Source: Malus domestica (lineage: Eukaryota > Streptophyta > Magnoliopsida > Rosales > Rosaceae). Taken from it: a DNA stretch of 64,000 nucleotides. The notes under the pieces were generated by a model that saw only the letters and a list, made by a program, of their open reading frames with translations, did no database searches and was not told the origin of the DNA. The stretch covers positions 36,781,001 through 36,845,000 of the forward strand of contig NC_091671.1 in the NCBI RefSeq assembly GCF_042453785.1. Reading direction: 5' to 3'. The position numbers were made by a program, and so were the translations under genes. This document shows positions 12,377 through 23,032 of this stretch, in pieces. Every line of letters starts with the position of its first letter. The first letter of the stretch is position 1.

Positions 12377-13729
12377 ATGGGTGATAGAAGAAGGCGTAAC
12401 AGGGCAATGGAGATGGCACAATACCAAGCAAGGCTTGACATTGAGGAATCAGAACTGATCAACGCCGAAGCTGAACTTGTAAACTCGTTTATGCAATATG
12501 AGCACCATGGCGAATCTAGCCATCGTGGTTCTGTCACGGGGCGTTCATTCGTGCAGCGTGATAGAGAAGAGTGTCATGACCAAATGATGAAAGATTATTT
12601 CATTGAGCGGCCGAGATTTCCTGCTCATAATTTTCGGAGGCGGTTTTGGATGAGGAGAGAGCTTTTTGAAGGCATCTTGAACGCAGTTGTCAATCATGAC
12701 CACTACTTTGCAAGGAAGATAGATGTCGTAGGCCGACAAAGTCTATCACCTCATCAAAAGCTTACATTTGCATTTCGAATGCTAGCTAATGGGTGCTCTG
12801 CTGACTCAACTGACGAATATTGCCGACTTGCGGAGAGTACTGCTATTGAGAACCTAAAGCGCTTCTGTCAAGCAATTCAAGCCATCTATGGAGCCACATA
12901 CCTCCGCAAGCCAACTCGTGAAGACTTGAAAAGGCTTCTACGCAAGGCAGACAAAAGAGGCTTCCCTGGCATGATAGAAAGTCTCGATTGTATGCATTGG
13001 GAGTGGAAGAATTGTCCTACTGGTTGGGCTGGCCAATTCAAGGGCCGTCATAACAAGCCAACCATCGTGTTGGAGGCTGTGGCATCTTACAACACATGGA
13101 TTTGGCATGCATTCTTCGGCTCTCCCGGATCAAACAACGATATCAACGTTCTTTGGTCTTCTCCTCTGTTCGATGAGGTTGTGAATGGATGGGCACCAGA
13201 ATTTCGATACAAGGTAAATGGTAATAGGTATGAGCTAGGTTACTACCTAACTGATGGTATTTATCCTAGTTGGTCTATCTTTGTCAAAAGTTTTTCTCAT
13301 CCCGATAGTGCAAAGAAGAAATTATTTTCGCAGAGGCAAGAGTCTTATAGGAAGGATGTAGAAAGAGCGTTTGGGATCTTACAAGCTCGATAGGTCATTG
13401 TTAGAGGGCCTGCACGACTTTGGCAACCCGAAGACCTCCATTCAATCATGATGACGTGCATAATTTTGCACAATATGATTGTGGAAGATGAGTACATCGA
13501 AATTGAAGAAGATTCAGACGAAGATGTGGATGATGACCAACCAACACATGCGAGAGCTATTGCAAGAGATGTTGAATATCTCGCTCCAACCACATATGAG
13601 ACCCGACATGATAGGGTCACCTTGGGTGAGTATATGAGACGTTTAAATAGAATTCAAGCTCCTCAAATTCATGACACACTCCGCAAGGATTTGGTTGAGC
13701 ATGTGTGGCGCCGAGAAGGTGAACATTGA
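12377..13729 (+). pseudogene. PIF/Harbinger transposase (DDE_Tnp_4), one in-frame stop
   Basis: Frame 12377-13393 (338 residues) and the same frame 13394-13729 are separated by one TAG at 13391-13393, where relatives have Phe in QAR-F-xIVRGPAR. The whole would be about 450 residues, normal for plant Harbinger transposases (also domesticated as ALP1). The N-terminus has an acidic helix (IEESELINAEAEL). The catalytic D, D and E are visible in ESLDCMHWEWKNC, GSNNDINVLWSSPLF and SYRKDVERAFGILQ. The C-terminus has MMTCIILHNMIVEDE and an acidic tail. It would cut and paste the element with help from the SANT-like partner. The stop could also be a sequencing or assembly artefact. Confidence 0.9.
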
Positions 13730-14059
13730 TGATGTTGGTTGAGCATTTATGTAATAATTTTAAGTGTACTATGTTGTTATTTGTCTACTACGTTGGATAA
13801 TTTATTGAATGGAGGTTGAATTATTGAATGGAGGTTGAAATAATAAGTACAATAATTATTGAAGACATCTAGATTAAATAGAAACAATAATTAATAAGAC
13901 ATAAATTTAATAAAGTACATAAACCACATAATAAACAACATAATAAACAACATAAACTTAATACAAACGACAATTAATAAACTTAATTAATAAAGCACAT
14001 AATTCATACACTACATAAACTTAACAATCATATCCACCATCTTCACTTGGTGATGAACT

Positions 14060-14966
14060 TCATTGAAATGTTGGGATATAGGGTTCAGAGGATTTATCAT
14101 CTTGAAACATACTCCTTGAGGCAGACTTTCGCATAATTTCCTTTTGCTTATCACGTAAGAACTTCTTCCTCTCTGGAGTGTATTTGCTAAGGTCCTTCAT
14201 CATGAATTCAATTTCAAACCTATTTTCCTCCCTATCCGAGATTTCTTTCATTTGCAAACGCAATCGGGCCGCTTCTTCTTGGCAAGCGCTATGAGTTTCG
14301 TGCAATTTTGCAATTCCGGTAGCAAAGTCTCCACTCGTAGAATCTTGGGACTTCCCTTTTCTCTTTGCTTCCTTTTGCTTATCTCTTCTCGGGGGCCTTG
14401 CTAAAGAAGGAGATGGGGTCATTTCATCGACACCTTCATTTCTCGGTGCGGCTTCACGTTGAAATAATCTTCCCCATTGTTGGTCTGCATCGGTTGCCCA
14501 CCTTGGACAATCCTTGAGGACGTCCCAAGCACATTGCAACTTAAAAACTTGATTTTTTGGTGTTACTCTTGTCTTGTAAATCTCCATTGCTTTGTCACCC
14601 TATGCAATAAATACATAAAAATAATTAGTTGCAAAATAATATTATGTACATGACAAATAAAATATCAAGAAAAAAACTCACAATTTCTATGGCGCTCCTT
14701 CCACTAGGCATGCCAACTATGGCTCTCTCTAAGCTTCCCTTCCATAAAGTGCATGCTTTGTTGATAGTCTTCCACCGATCATAAACACCACCACCATCCC
14801 GCCCGCCGCCGTTGCAGTTTTCTTGAAACTTTGAAATGATTTTATCCCACAAAACCTTTTTATTTTGATTTGTGTCAACTGCTTCACTAACAGAAACCCA
14901 TGCCAAGCATAAAAAAACATCTTCCTCAAAGGTCTAATTACGACCTCTAACATGCTCTCTTGCCAT
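14060..14966 (-). pseudogene. PIF/Harbinger ORF2, Myb/SANT-like protein
   Basis: Two exons are inferred: 14682-14966 and 14060-14599, GT-AG bordered. It starts MAREHVRGRN, then a TAG where relatives have Trp, then TFEEDVFLCLAWVSVSE, the first SANT helix. The rest of the trihelix follows (VLWDKIISKF, YDRWKTINKA). Exon 2 gives FKLQCAWDVLKDCPRW, a nuclear-localisation-like RRDKQKEAKRKGKS stretch and a coiled coil (EEAARLRLQMKEISDREENR). These proteins are often misnamed 'glutathione S-transferase T3-like'. In the family this protein binds DNA and the transposase and takes it into the nucleus. The stop in the SANT domain breaks this copy. Confidence 0.8.
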
Positions 14967-15608
14967 GTTGAACAATTTGGAAATGGAAAGAAATGATAGA
15001 AAGATAAATTGGAAGAATTGTAGGAGAAAATTGAATTTTGTGTGGATGTTTGAACAAATACATAGGTATTTATAGAGTTTTTGGGTAAATTTTGTGTTAA
15101 ATAAATTTATTTAATTATTTTAGCCGTTGGATTTTAATTTGGGCCGTTAGATCTTTTTTTTTACCGTTAGATTTGAGTCTATTCAATCTCAACCGTTGGA
15201 TTCAATGTATTTTAAAATATCATATTTTTTAAAAATAAAATTTGAATCTGGACCGTTGGATCAACCAATGGTCCTTTCACGATGGCCGTCAGATGCGGAA
15301 AAGAGCCATTGGGCTCGGGCAACAGGCCGACAAGGCCTTGACGCTGGGTCCCACGCTGTCGGGAAAGGAAAGCGGGCGCCCTGCATGGGCGCACATTGGA
15401 GAGTGAACAGGCCGAAAGTGGCCCAAAGGCCAGCGAGTCCAGTCGCACTTGGGGGGGAAGCTGGGGGGGGGTATTTGGCCCAGAAATAACATTTAGCTTT
15501 TAGTCCAAAATTTTAACATGGGTTGGAGAGTGTTTGGGGGAGTAATTTGGCTTTTAGCCCAGGTTTGGAGATGGTCTTAGAAGGATCTGCCAATATTTAA
15601 AAATGAAA

Positions 15609-15766
15609 ACTTTAACGAAAAGTTCTCGGTACTGTTCACTTTAACGAAAAATCATATTTTTACATTAAAAAATCAATTCTGGTACTATTCACTTTATCTT
15701 TTATTTTGTCCTTATCGTTAAAACTCAAAGTTTTCAAACAATTTTCATTAATTTTTCTTTTAAAAA
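15609..15766. repeat. Right arm of the foldback element
   Basis: Inverted copy of 11591-11750 (CTCGGTACTGTTCAC, GGTACTATTCAC, CGTTAAAACTCAAAGTTTT). Only about 25 and 87 bases separate the arms from the Harbinger element, so the Harbinger entered the middle of a short hairpin element. Confidence 0.8.
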
Positions 15767-16521
15767 TTTGTTGGAAAATAATTCACGTCAAGAAAACGTC
15801 CAAACTAACAACAGCTATATCAAAAAAAATGGACAAGAAAGAAAAATGGGTATTTGTATCCAAGTAAACCCCACACGAAAAGAAAAAAAACACCCCACCC
15901 AACAAACTCAAATCGATGACATCCATACAGAAAGCACAGTAGCTAGCGTTTGTTTGCATCTTTCACTCTATCTGAAATTGAATTCCTAATCCATTTGCCA
16001 CCACACACAATGTATATATACACACACACACACACATAACACATACATCTTTATTTCTGTCTCTGTCAACTATGGGAAATATGTTGCAGGGCTTTGGCTT
16101 TTTTTCTTATGCCGCTCTACTCATTTTTCTATGCCTCCATTTGGAAGGCCAATATTATTCATATGCAAAAGGATGTGATTTTTTTCAAGGGAGTTGGGTT
16201 TATGATGATAGCTATCCACTCTATGACACATCGAGCTGCCCTTTCGTTGAGGAAGAGTTTGATTGCCAGAAAAATGGACGGCCAGACGATCAGTATCTCA
16301 AATATAGATGGAAGCCTGACGCATGTGCACTCCCAAGGTAACGATTTCCATGTTTTATATATGTAGAGCTCTACTGATACAGTTGAAGATTGACGTGATA
16401 TGAATTTCTTTAATCCTACATATATGTACATACGAGCTTTGTAAGTCGTTAGATTGTTTAGAGAGTAATGTTCTCTTGCCAGCATGGGTGGAGCCACATA
16501 CAAGCTTGAAGTAGTTGTGCC

Positions 16522-17594
16522 TAGGGATAGGCAAAATACCCATGAGTTTGGGTAATCGCGGTTATCTGCCAATCTTTCACAGTTACAGTTATGGGTAACC
16601 ATTTAGACGAATAAACGGTTATGGGTATAACCGTTTATCCGTAAAATTTAAATGGGCGGTTATGGGTATTACCCGTGGTTATAACGTGTATCCATCGGTT
16701 ATGGGTATTACCTGTGGGTATAACGGATATCCATTTACCCATTTAATTTAATATATGTAAAATTAAAAAAAAAATATTATAGGCCGTTGGATTGGTTATA
16801 CCCATTTAATTTAACATCGAAGTTATGTGGTTGAATTCGTATCTGATAGTTTTGTTTTTTCCCGTGTTTATATGTTTCTAAGGCTGGAAGAAGTTTGATG
16901 CTTTGTGTTGTCTGGTATATTACCTGGCAATGTACTGAAAAAATGCTTTCTACAATATTGAATGATGAATGTATTTGTCATTTTACTAGTATGGTGGTAT
17001 CCATCAGATAAACTTCTGTAGAATGGATCGATGGTTGAGTTACAGTAAGCAATTTCGGGATTCCCGATTTGTCCCAAAATTCTGAAACTATTTCGGAATT
17101 CTTGAAATTTTGGTATCGGTCTTGAAATTAAAGATTTGCTTGGGTGTAGCAGAAAAATATTGTTCGTAAACTATTATTTCAATTATTAGAATTGTATGAG
17201 GACTTAAATAATTAAAATAGGGAAATGCATGCTAAAATGCACCTATAATGGTGTTTAATTGTTAGAAAACAAAAAGCATTACAAAATTTTCTTTTGTAAT
17301 TTTCAAGTTGTTAAAAAAAAAAAAACATGTTGGCAGGTGAAAAAATGGGTAAATGGGTAAAAAAAGATAAATAGGTTCAAAAACGGGTAAATGCTTATGG
17401 TTAAATAGGTAAACGGTTATGGTTAAATGAGTACACGGTTATGGGTATGGTTAACCGTTTGTAAACAGTTATGGGTATAAGTATAACCGTTTATACAATT
17501 ATCCAACGGGTAAACGGTTATGTGGGTATGAACATAAATGGTTATGGGTAAATAACCGCGGTTACTCGTCCGCCATAACCGTTGCCCATCCCTA
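16522..17594. mobile_element. hAT non-autonomous element, 1.07 kb
   Basis: The ends TAGGGATAGGCAA and (reverse complement of right end) TAGGGATGGGCAA are inverted repeats. The 8-bp target duplication GTTGTGCC is perfect (16514-16521, 17595-17602), the hAT signature. The inner arms are tandem runs of CGGTTATGGGTA and its complement (16600-16745, 17395-17570), so the element can fold on itself. No transposase. It lies in TBL-B intron 1. Confidence 0.92.
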
Positions 17595-17812
17595 GTTGTG
17601 CCCCAACCCTCACAACCAGAATAGGCTAGCTCTGCGCTTAGTAGTATTGAGGCATTCAATTAAAATTTTCTTTAATCAAATGTTCAGGTTAACAGCCTTA
17701 TTAGACACCATTGGCCCCATAACTACTTATGTTGATAAAAGGAACCAATGTGTTGATAAATTAGTTGATAATATGAAAAATAACTCAATTTATAATTATA
17801 AGTACTTGCAAG

Positions 17813-19002
17813 CAGTGGCGGATCCAGGAATCTTACCTCAAGGGGTCGCAGTGTAAAAGTTCAAATAAAAATTTAGGATGGAAAAACATATTGAAAATGA
17901 AATCATAGTACTTTCATTCATAATTCATAGCGGAAACAATATTACAAACTATAATTGTCCACGACGAGATTTCATATTTTGAAAACGAAGCATTATAGCT
18001 TCATTTTCAATACAAGCAAAAATATCTCTCTCAATATAAACAAGCAAGCTATCACTCAACCATTGATCTCCCATTTTGTTCCTAAGTGGACCCTTAACAA
18101 TATTCATGACAGAAAATGCTCTCTCCACTGAAGCAGTTGCAACTGGTAAAACTAAAGACAATGTAATGAGCAAATATACATAATTGAATACTTGATGCAT
18201 CCTTGTCTCCACCATTTTTTTTGCAAGATCACCAATCCCTTCCAATTGAGAGAAATCACTACTGGAACACACATAACGAATAGAAATCACTACGTGTGCA
18301 GCCATGCGTGCCCATTTGTTCCCCATCTTGGCATGGAGTTCAACAATGAGACGTTCTTCTTCAGGAGTAAATGCCCCTTTCTTCAGGTTCGGCCTTAGGT
18401 TATTTGCCCATCGCAACCGGCAGCTTTTGCCACAACGGAACAGGCCTGAGTGCTTCTGAACGGCATTCCAGTTTCCCTCCCCATGCTTCTTAACATACTC
18501 CACCAAAATTGCATCTTCAGCCGAGGTCCATGGCCCTTTCTTTAGAACCATTCCACCATTTCCACTTCCTCCATTACTCTCATCCATCAACGGAGAATCA
18601 ATCTGATCCTTGGACAGCACTCCATCTTCACTCTCATTTGTTGTCCGACTCATCTCTTGATTTGTGATCAAAACTCATACCAAGAGCCAAGACCATGCAA
18701 AGAGCAGGCTGACAACCTGGAATAAAAAGAAAAATGAAAATGACAATAAACACAACCGTTGCAGTAGCTCTTGTTGCAGTAGCTCTTGTTGCTCATCAAC
18801 TTCAACTAGTTGTGTTTATTGTCACAAGCTCTTGCTGCTTCTTCTTCCTCTTCCTGCCGCTGCCGAGTCTTCTTCTTCCTCTTCCTGACGACGACCCCGA
18901 CGACCCCAGCTCTAAGAGGTCGCATATGGGAGCTTCAAGGTTGTTTCCATGGTTTCCAAGGGGTCGTGCGACCCCGACGACCCCACTGTGGATCCGCCCC
19001 TG
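17813..19002 (-). mobile_element. hAT element carrying a GAMYB gene fragment
   Basis: The left end CAGTGGCGGATCCAGG and the reverse complement of the right end CAGGGGCGGATCCACAG form the inverted repeat common to plant hAT elements. The 8-bp target duplication CTTGCAAG is perfect (17805-17812, 19003-19010). Inside, on minus, is one open frame (17949-18671) joining a MYB region to the hAT C-terminus. The rest of the transposase (BED finger, catalytic core) is absent, so it depends on another copy to move. It lies in TBL-B intron 1, 218 bases after another hAT. Confidence 0.93.
17949..18671 (-). CDS. R2R3-MYB (GAMYB type) fused to hAT dimerisation domain
   Basis: 240 residues, uninterrupted. 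Residues about 8-130 are GAMYB-like: start MSRTTNESEDG, linker ending LKKGPWTSAEDAILVEYVKK, R2 to KSCRLRWANNLRP, then most of R3 (KKGAFTPEEERLIVELHAKM to ARMAAH). The MYB sequence stops at AAH, where R2R3-MYB genes usually have their second intron; the recognition part of R3 (LPGRTDNEIKN) is missing. Residues about 131-240 are the hAT C-terminal dimerisation region: DFSQLEGIGDLAKKMVE, LVLPVATASVERAFSVMNIV, LRNKMGDQWL, RFQNMKSRRGQL. The join is near 18294. If made, it could bind DNA weakly through R2 and dimerise with hAT transposases. Whether it is transcribed is unknown; it is antisense to the TBL-B intron. Confidence 0.85.
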   Translation of the reverse strand: MITNQEMSRTTNESEDGVLSKDQIDSPLMDESNGGSGNGGMVLKKGPWTSAEDAILVEYVKKHGEGNWNAVQKHSGLFRCGKSCRLRWANNLRPNLKKGAFTPEEERLIVELHAKMGNKWARMAAHVVISIRYVCSSSDFSQLEGIGDLAKKMVETRMHQVFNYVYLLITLSLVLPVATASVERAFSVMNIVKGPLRNKMGDQWLSDSLLVYIERDIFACIENEAIMLRFQNMKSRRGQL

Positions 19003-19717
19003 CTTGCAAGGTTTCTCTTTTTATTGATGCGGGATTCTTTTACCTTCACATCCTAACATGCCCCCTCATGCATGACAAATTTTTAAACCAAACCTGTGGA
19101 CAATGCGAATTCAGTGACATGGAGCACGTGTGATCATTGAACCTATATTAGTTTCATGTACCACCTGAAACACCCACATATACACAATGCGACACAAACA
19201 CAAAATTTACAAATGTAAGGCACCGACACTTGCACCTTTTAATTCCCTTTTAAATAAGCATATGTAATTACTTGATAGAATTCGGATATATCACATATTT
19301 CTCATTTTTTTCAACATATATACATGGTACAGATTCAATGGGGAGGACATGCTGAGGAGGTTAAAGGGGAAAAAGATATTATTCGTAGGTGACTCTCTAA
19401 GCCTCAATCAGTGGCAATCGCTAACATGTATGTTGTATGCTGCAGTGCCGCAAACACATTATACTATAACAAGGAAAGAAGCCATCTCCACGTTTTCGTT
19501 GCCTGTGAGTTTTTCAGATATATCTATCTAGTTACAAAAGACTTTCTACCAACGATATATATGATTAGATATTAGGTTCCTAAACGAAGTGTTTATATGT
19601 AGCCTTTTGATCACTAACTGGTATACGTGGACAAGTACTATTGAACATTGATCTTAAAAGAGAATTGTTTTGTGCATTCAAAATAGTTATCATGCACTTT
19701 TCTTTAAAGAAAAAAAT

Positions 19718-20465
19718 TGTGAGAATGTGAAAGTAAAAGACTCCCACATCGGTAAAAGGAGAAACTTTGTAAGGGATTTAAGAAGTTCAACTACTTCCCA
19801 TATTACTAATTGGTTTTATGGTAGAACATCAACTTTTTTCATGGTATCAGAGCAGGCTGGTCCAAGTACGAAGCCCAACGGGCGCAAGTGCTCCACATTA
19901 CCTAATATGTATTGTTCACATGTTTGGCTTGAAAGGGTTTATAAAAGGTTGGGCTACTCCCCATGTTGTCAATTGGTTTTATGGTGGAACTTCAACTTTC
20001 TTCATCATCAGTGCAGGTTAACCCACATGTGAAGCTCAACGGCCACACATGCTCCATGTCATCCAATTTATGTTGTCCATTTGTTTGGCATGAAAAATCG
20101 TCACATGTGAATCGGTGTGAGGATGTGAAGGACAAAAAGTCTGGCATCATTTTAAAGGATAAACCTTGCAAGGGGCTTATAAGAGGGCTACTTCCCTTAT
20201 TGCCAAATGGTTTTCGGTAAACCCCAACTTTTTTCATGGTATCAGAGTATGTTGGCCTATATGTGAAGCCCAACGGCTACACATGCTCCCCTGTCACCAA
20301 TTCTTGTTGTCTACGTATTTGGCTTAAAAATTCGCACATCTGAGTGGGCGTTTAAGAATGTGAAGGTAAAAGAATCATACATTAGTGAAAGGAAAAATCT
20401 TTCAAGAACTTATAAGAAATTTGACTACTTTTTCCATATTGACAATTGATTTTATGGTGAAACCT
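19718..20465. repeat. Tandem repeat with primer-binding-site-like motif, TBL-B intron 2
   Basis: About three diverged units recur (starts near 19718, 20117 and 20348), each GA-x-GAATGTGAA-like, then a CCCACATCGG-like piece in the first, then TGGTTTTATGGT and, in two, ATGGTATCAGAG. TGGTATCAGAGC is complementary to the 3' end of initiator tRNA-Met, the usual LTR primer site. I take the array for amplified LTR-retrotransposon leader scraps; it is a non-coding fossil. Confidence 0.55.
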
Positions 20466-21853
20466 TTTTTTTTTTAAAAAAAAAAAAACAAATAATAAGA
20501 TTACCAAATGATTATTTTGGAGTGATCACAAAATTAACCCCCTGGATTTTGCAGGATTATGATGTTTCGGTTACGTTATCTCGCAATGCATTTTTGGTGG
20601 ACCTAGTGAATACAGTAGTAGGCAGGGTTCTAAAGCTGGACTCTATTGAGAATGGGGACGCATGGAGAGGATACGATATGCTTATCTTTAATACTTGGCA
20701 CTGGTGGCTGCATAAAGGAAGCAAACAACCGTGAGATATATGCTACATATAGAAACCTCAAAAAACAATAATTAAGCATTGCACCAAAATTATACAATTT
20801 AAACATAATTTGTCAGATTTCTATAATTAAGTACTATATACTACTTTAACAAGTTACTACTTTGAACAAGTTATAATATATTTTGGAAATTAAAAACCTC
20901 AATTTGCATGCACTAATGATACATTTTGGTATTACGAGTGTCAGATGGGACTACATTGAAGCAGGAGGTAAGATACTCAAGGATATGGATCGTTTAGTTG
21001 CTTTTAGGGAGGGATTAACTACTTGGTCAAAGTGGGTGGACTATAATGTTGATTTTAGCAACACCAAAGTTTTCTTTCAAGGGATTTCTCCGACCCACTA
21101 CAAGTATGTCCTCGATGTCTCTTTTATATCTTCTGGTAAGAAAATAATTAAAATATCACATCCAATAATGTTCGACCTAATAATTTTATCTACTAAATGA
21201 TGTGCCACAGTAAAATGGATGAATTTAATTTATACGAAGTCTCTCATATACTCAGTCAATTTATTTTAGTATTTTTTTTAGCAAACGATATTATATACTA
21301 TAGGAGATGGAGGAGTGAATTAAGCCTCACACTAAACTAATCATAATAATGTGGTTCAAATTATCTTTTGGCAATAATAAAACCTAAGACATCTCACTTA
21401 TAAGTGAAGAGGAATATCACTAGACCGTAGTACTAAGTATCTATTTATTTTAGTTTTTTCCTTTTATTTTTATTATATTTTGGTTTAATTTCACCCTGAA
21501 AAGGGTAAAAATTAAATTAATTAATTAGTAATACTAATGGTGGAACAGTGGAAAAGAGTGGAATGAGTCAGACTCAGCAACTTGCAATGGACAAACTCAA
21601 CCAGTAAGAGGTTCAATATATCCGGGAGGTTCACCACCGGCAGCAACTGTGGTAAACCAAGTGTTGACTGCCATGACATCCCCTAATTTTGCTTGACATA
21701 ACGTTGCTATCGCAGTTGAGAAAAGATGGACACCCATCTACATATGGCATCGATGGAAAGAAAGGAAATGATTGTAGTCACTGGTGCCTTGCTGCTGTGC
21801 CTGATACCTGGAACGAACTATTCTACGCAACTCTTGTGGCTACTGATCACTAG

Positions 21854-22166
21854 AGAAGGAAATATTCTACGCAACTCTTTTGGCTACCGAGCACGGAAGG
21901 CGGAGATACGCACATTAACTAAATTGTTTTAATTTGTTTTGATGATGACCATTATTGTTAATAGTAGCCATTTAAAACCTTATGATAATCGCGTTTGAAT
22001 GCAGATTCTTTCGCATGAGACTCGTTCTATTTGGTTATGAGATTTCTTTTCCAAGAGGGGTTATGGGATCTTGCGTCTGGTTTGCCCTGGGGGCTTGTAT
22101 ATCTTATAAATAAAAAACCATTTATAACACAACTTACACCATATTGGAGATCAAAAAGTACCAAAG
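21854..22166. other. Intergenic, 3' of TBL-B
   Basis: No gene seen. It includes a near copy of the last exon 5 sequence (ATTCTACGCAACTCTT at 21818 repeated near 21864), a short local duplication across the stop. Confidence 0.5.
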
Positions 22167-22757
22167 AGTGAGCCCTTGCGTTATCTTGGATCTATCTTGC
22201 AAAAGAACGGAAAATTTGATAAAGATCTCAACCATAGAATACAAGATGGATGGATGAAGTGGAATAGTGCATCAAATGTGTTCTACAATAGACGTATGCC
22301 ACTAAAGCTCAAGAAATTTTTTATAGACGGCAACAAAGCCAACAATGCTTTATGCACAGAATATTGGATGGTCAAGCATCAACACATGCAAAAAATGGGG
22401 CAGATGAGAATGTTTCTTTAGATGTGTTGGCACATGAGAAAAGACATGATTAGGAACGAGGATATCCGAGGTAAAGCATGAGTGACTGCAATTGAAATAA
22501 GATGATAATAAATCAGTTAACGTAGTTTGGACATGTAAACTGAAGACCTACGGATACTCCGGTTAGAAGATTCGATTATGAGACAAAGACTCAATGTAAA
22601 AAGGGTGAGAAAGACCTATAAAGATTTGGAAAGAGACTCTAAGAAAAAACATGAAGTACTTGGAGCTAAGAGAAAACTTGACACAAAATTGAGCGAAATG
22701 GCATTTTAAGATTCATATAGCCGACCTCACTTAATGTGATAAGATTTTATTGTTGTT
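22167..22757 (+). mobile_element. LINE fragment, RTE-like 3' end
   Basis: Broken plus-strand frames read RYLGSILQKNGKFDKDLNHRIQDGWMKW, a match to the region after the reverse transcriptase of plant RTE-type LINEs, then RRMPLKLK and EYWMVKHQHMQKM. The end reads GCCGACCTCACTTAATGTG and GTTGTTTTTG, like the simple-repeat tail of these elements. 5'-truncated and carrying several frameshifts, so long dead. Confidence 0.8.
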
Positions 22758-23032
22758 TTTGTGTTGATAATTACTTATTGATTATTTTATTTGAGTGCAT
22801 GTGCTTTATTATGGACTAGGCCAAATAATTAATGTACCTATGTGATTGGCTGCTATACATACATAATTTAATTATGGAGTTGAAACTTAAATAATGTGAT
22901 GTTGCATGTGTTCAATTCATTTTATATTTTTGGATTGTCATTTAAATAATGCTTGCATGCCTTCTCTCCTCTAAATTCTTAATTAAATGGGCTATACATA
23001 AAAATTATTTTGTAGCGAATTATTTATTAAGA
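22758..23032. other. AT-rich spacer, nothing recognised
   Basis: No gene, repeat ends or RNA motif visible. Confidence 0.4.

Larger units (their letters stand above)
11838..15576. mobile_element. PIF/Harbinger DNA transposon, near-complete
   Basis: 3739 bp. The terminal inverted repeats start GACCATCTCCAA and extend through GGGCTAAAAGCCAAAT on both sides. The flanking target duplication is TTA (11835-11837 and 15577-15579). It carries the two genes of the family, convergently arranged: a DDE transposase on plus (12377-13729) and a Myb/SANT-like protein on minus (14060-14966). Each has an in-frame stop, so this copy is probably not autonomous, but ends and target site are clean. The 5' part (12090-12240) has CTTTCAACTTTCACCAACCG tandem repeats; the 3' part (15240-15480) is GC-rich. 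Confidence 0.92.
16072..21853 (+). pseudogene. TBL: TBL gene copy B, frameshifted in exon 5
   Basis: Exons at 16072-16337, 19333-19504, 20555-20730, 20945-21103 and 21549-21853 match copies A, C and D in position and phase. Leader [18 protein letters not shown]5N region ([20 protein letters not shown]) and GDS block (FVGDSLSLNQWQS) are sound. In exon 5, between VLTAM (near 21670) and the DITLLSQL segment (21695 on), two bases are missing relative to copy C, giving a TGA at 21694-21696. The remaining frame to 21853 is otherwise intact and holds [17 protein letters not shown] protein ending at 21696 would lack the DxxH motif and the last roughly 52 residues, so enzyme activity is unlikely. Intron 1 holds two hAT elements, intron 2 a tandem repeat. 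A base-calling error is possible. Confidence 0.85.

Noticed and set aside
18192-19133. Plus-strand frames with Ser/Leu-rich runs inside the MYB-hAT element
   Set aside because: They are complements of the minus frame or simple CTT/GCT repeats.
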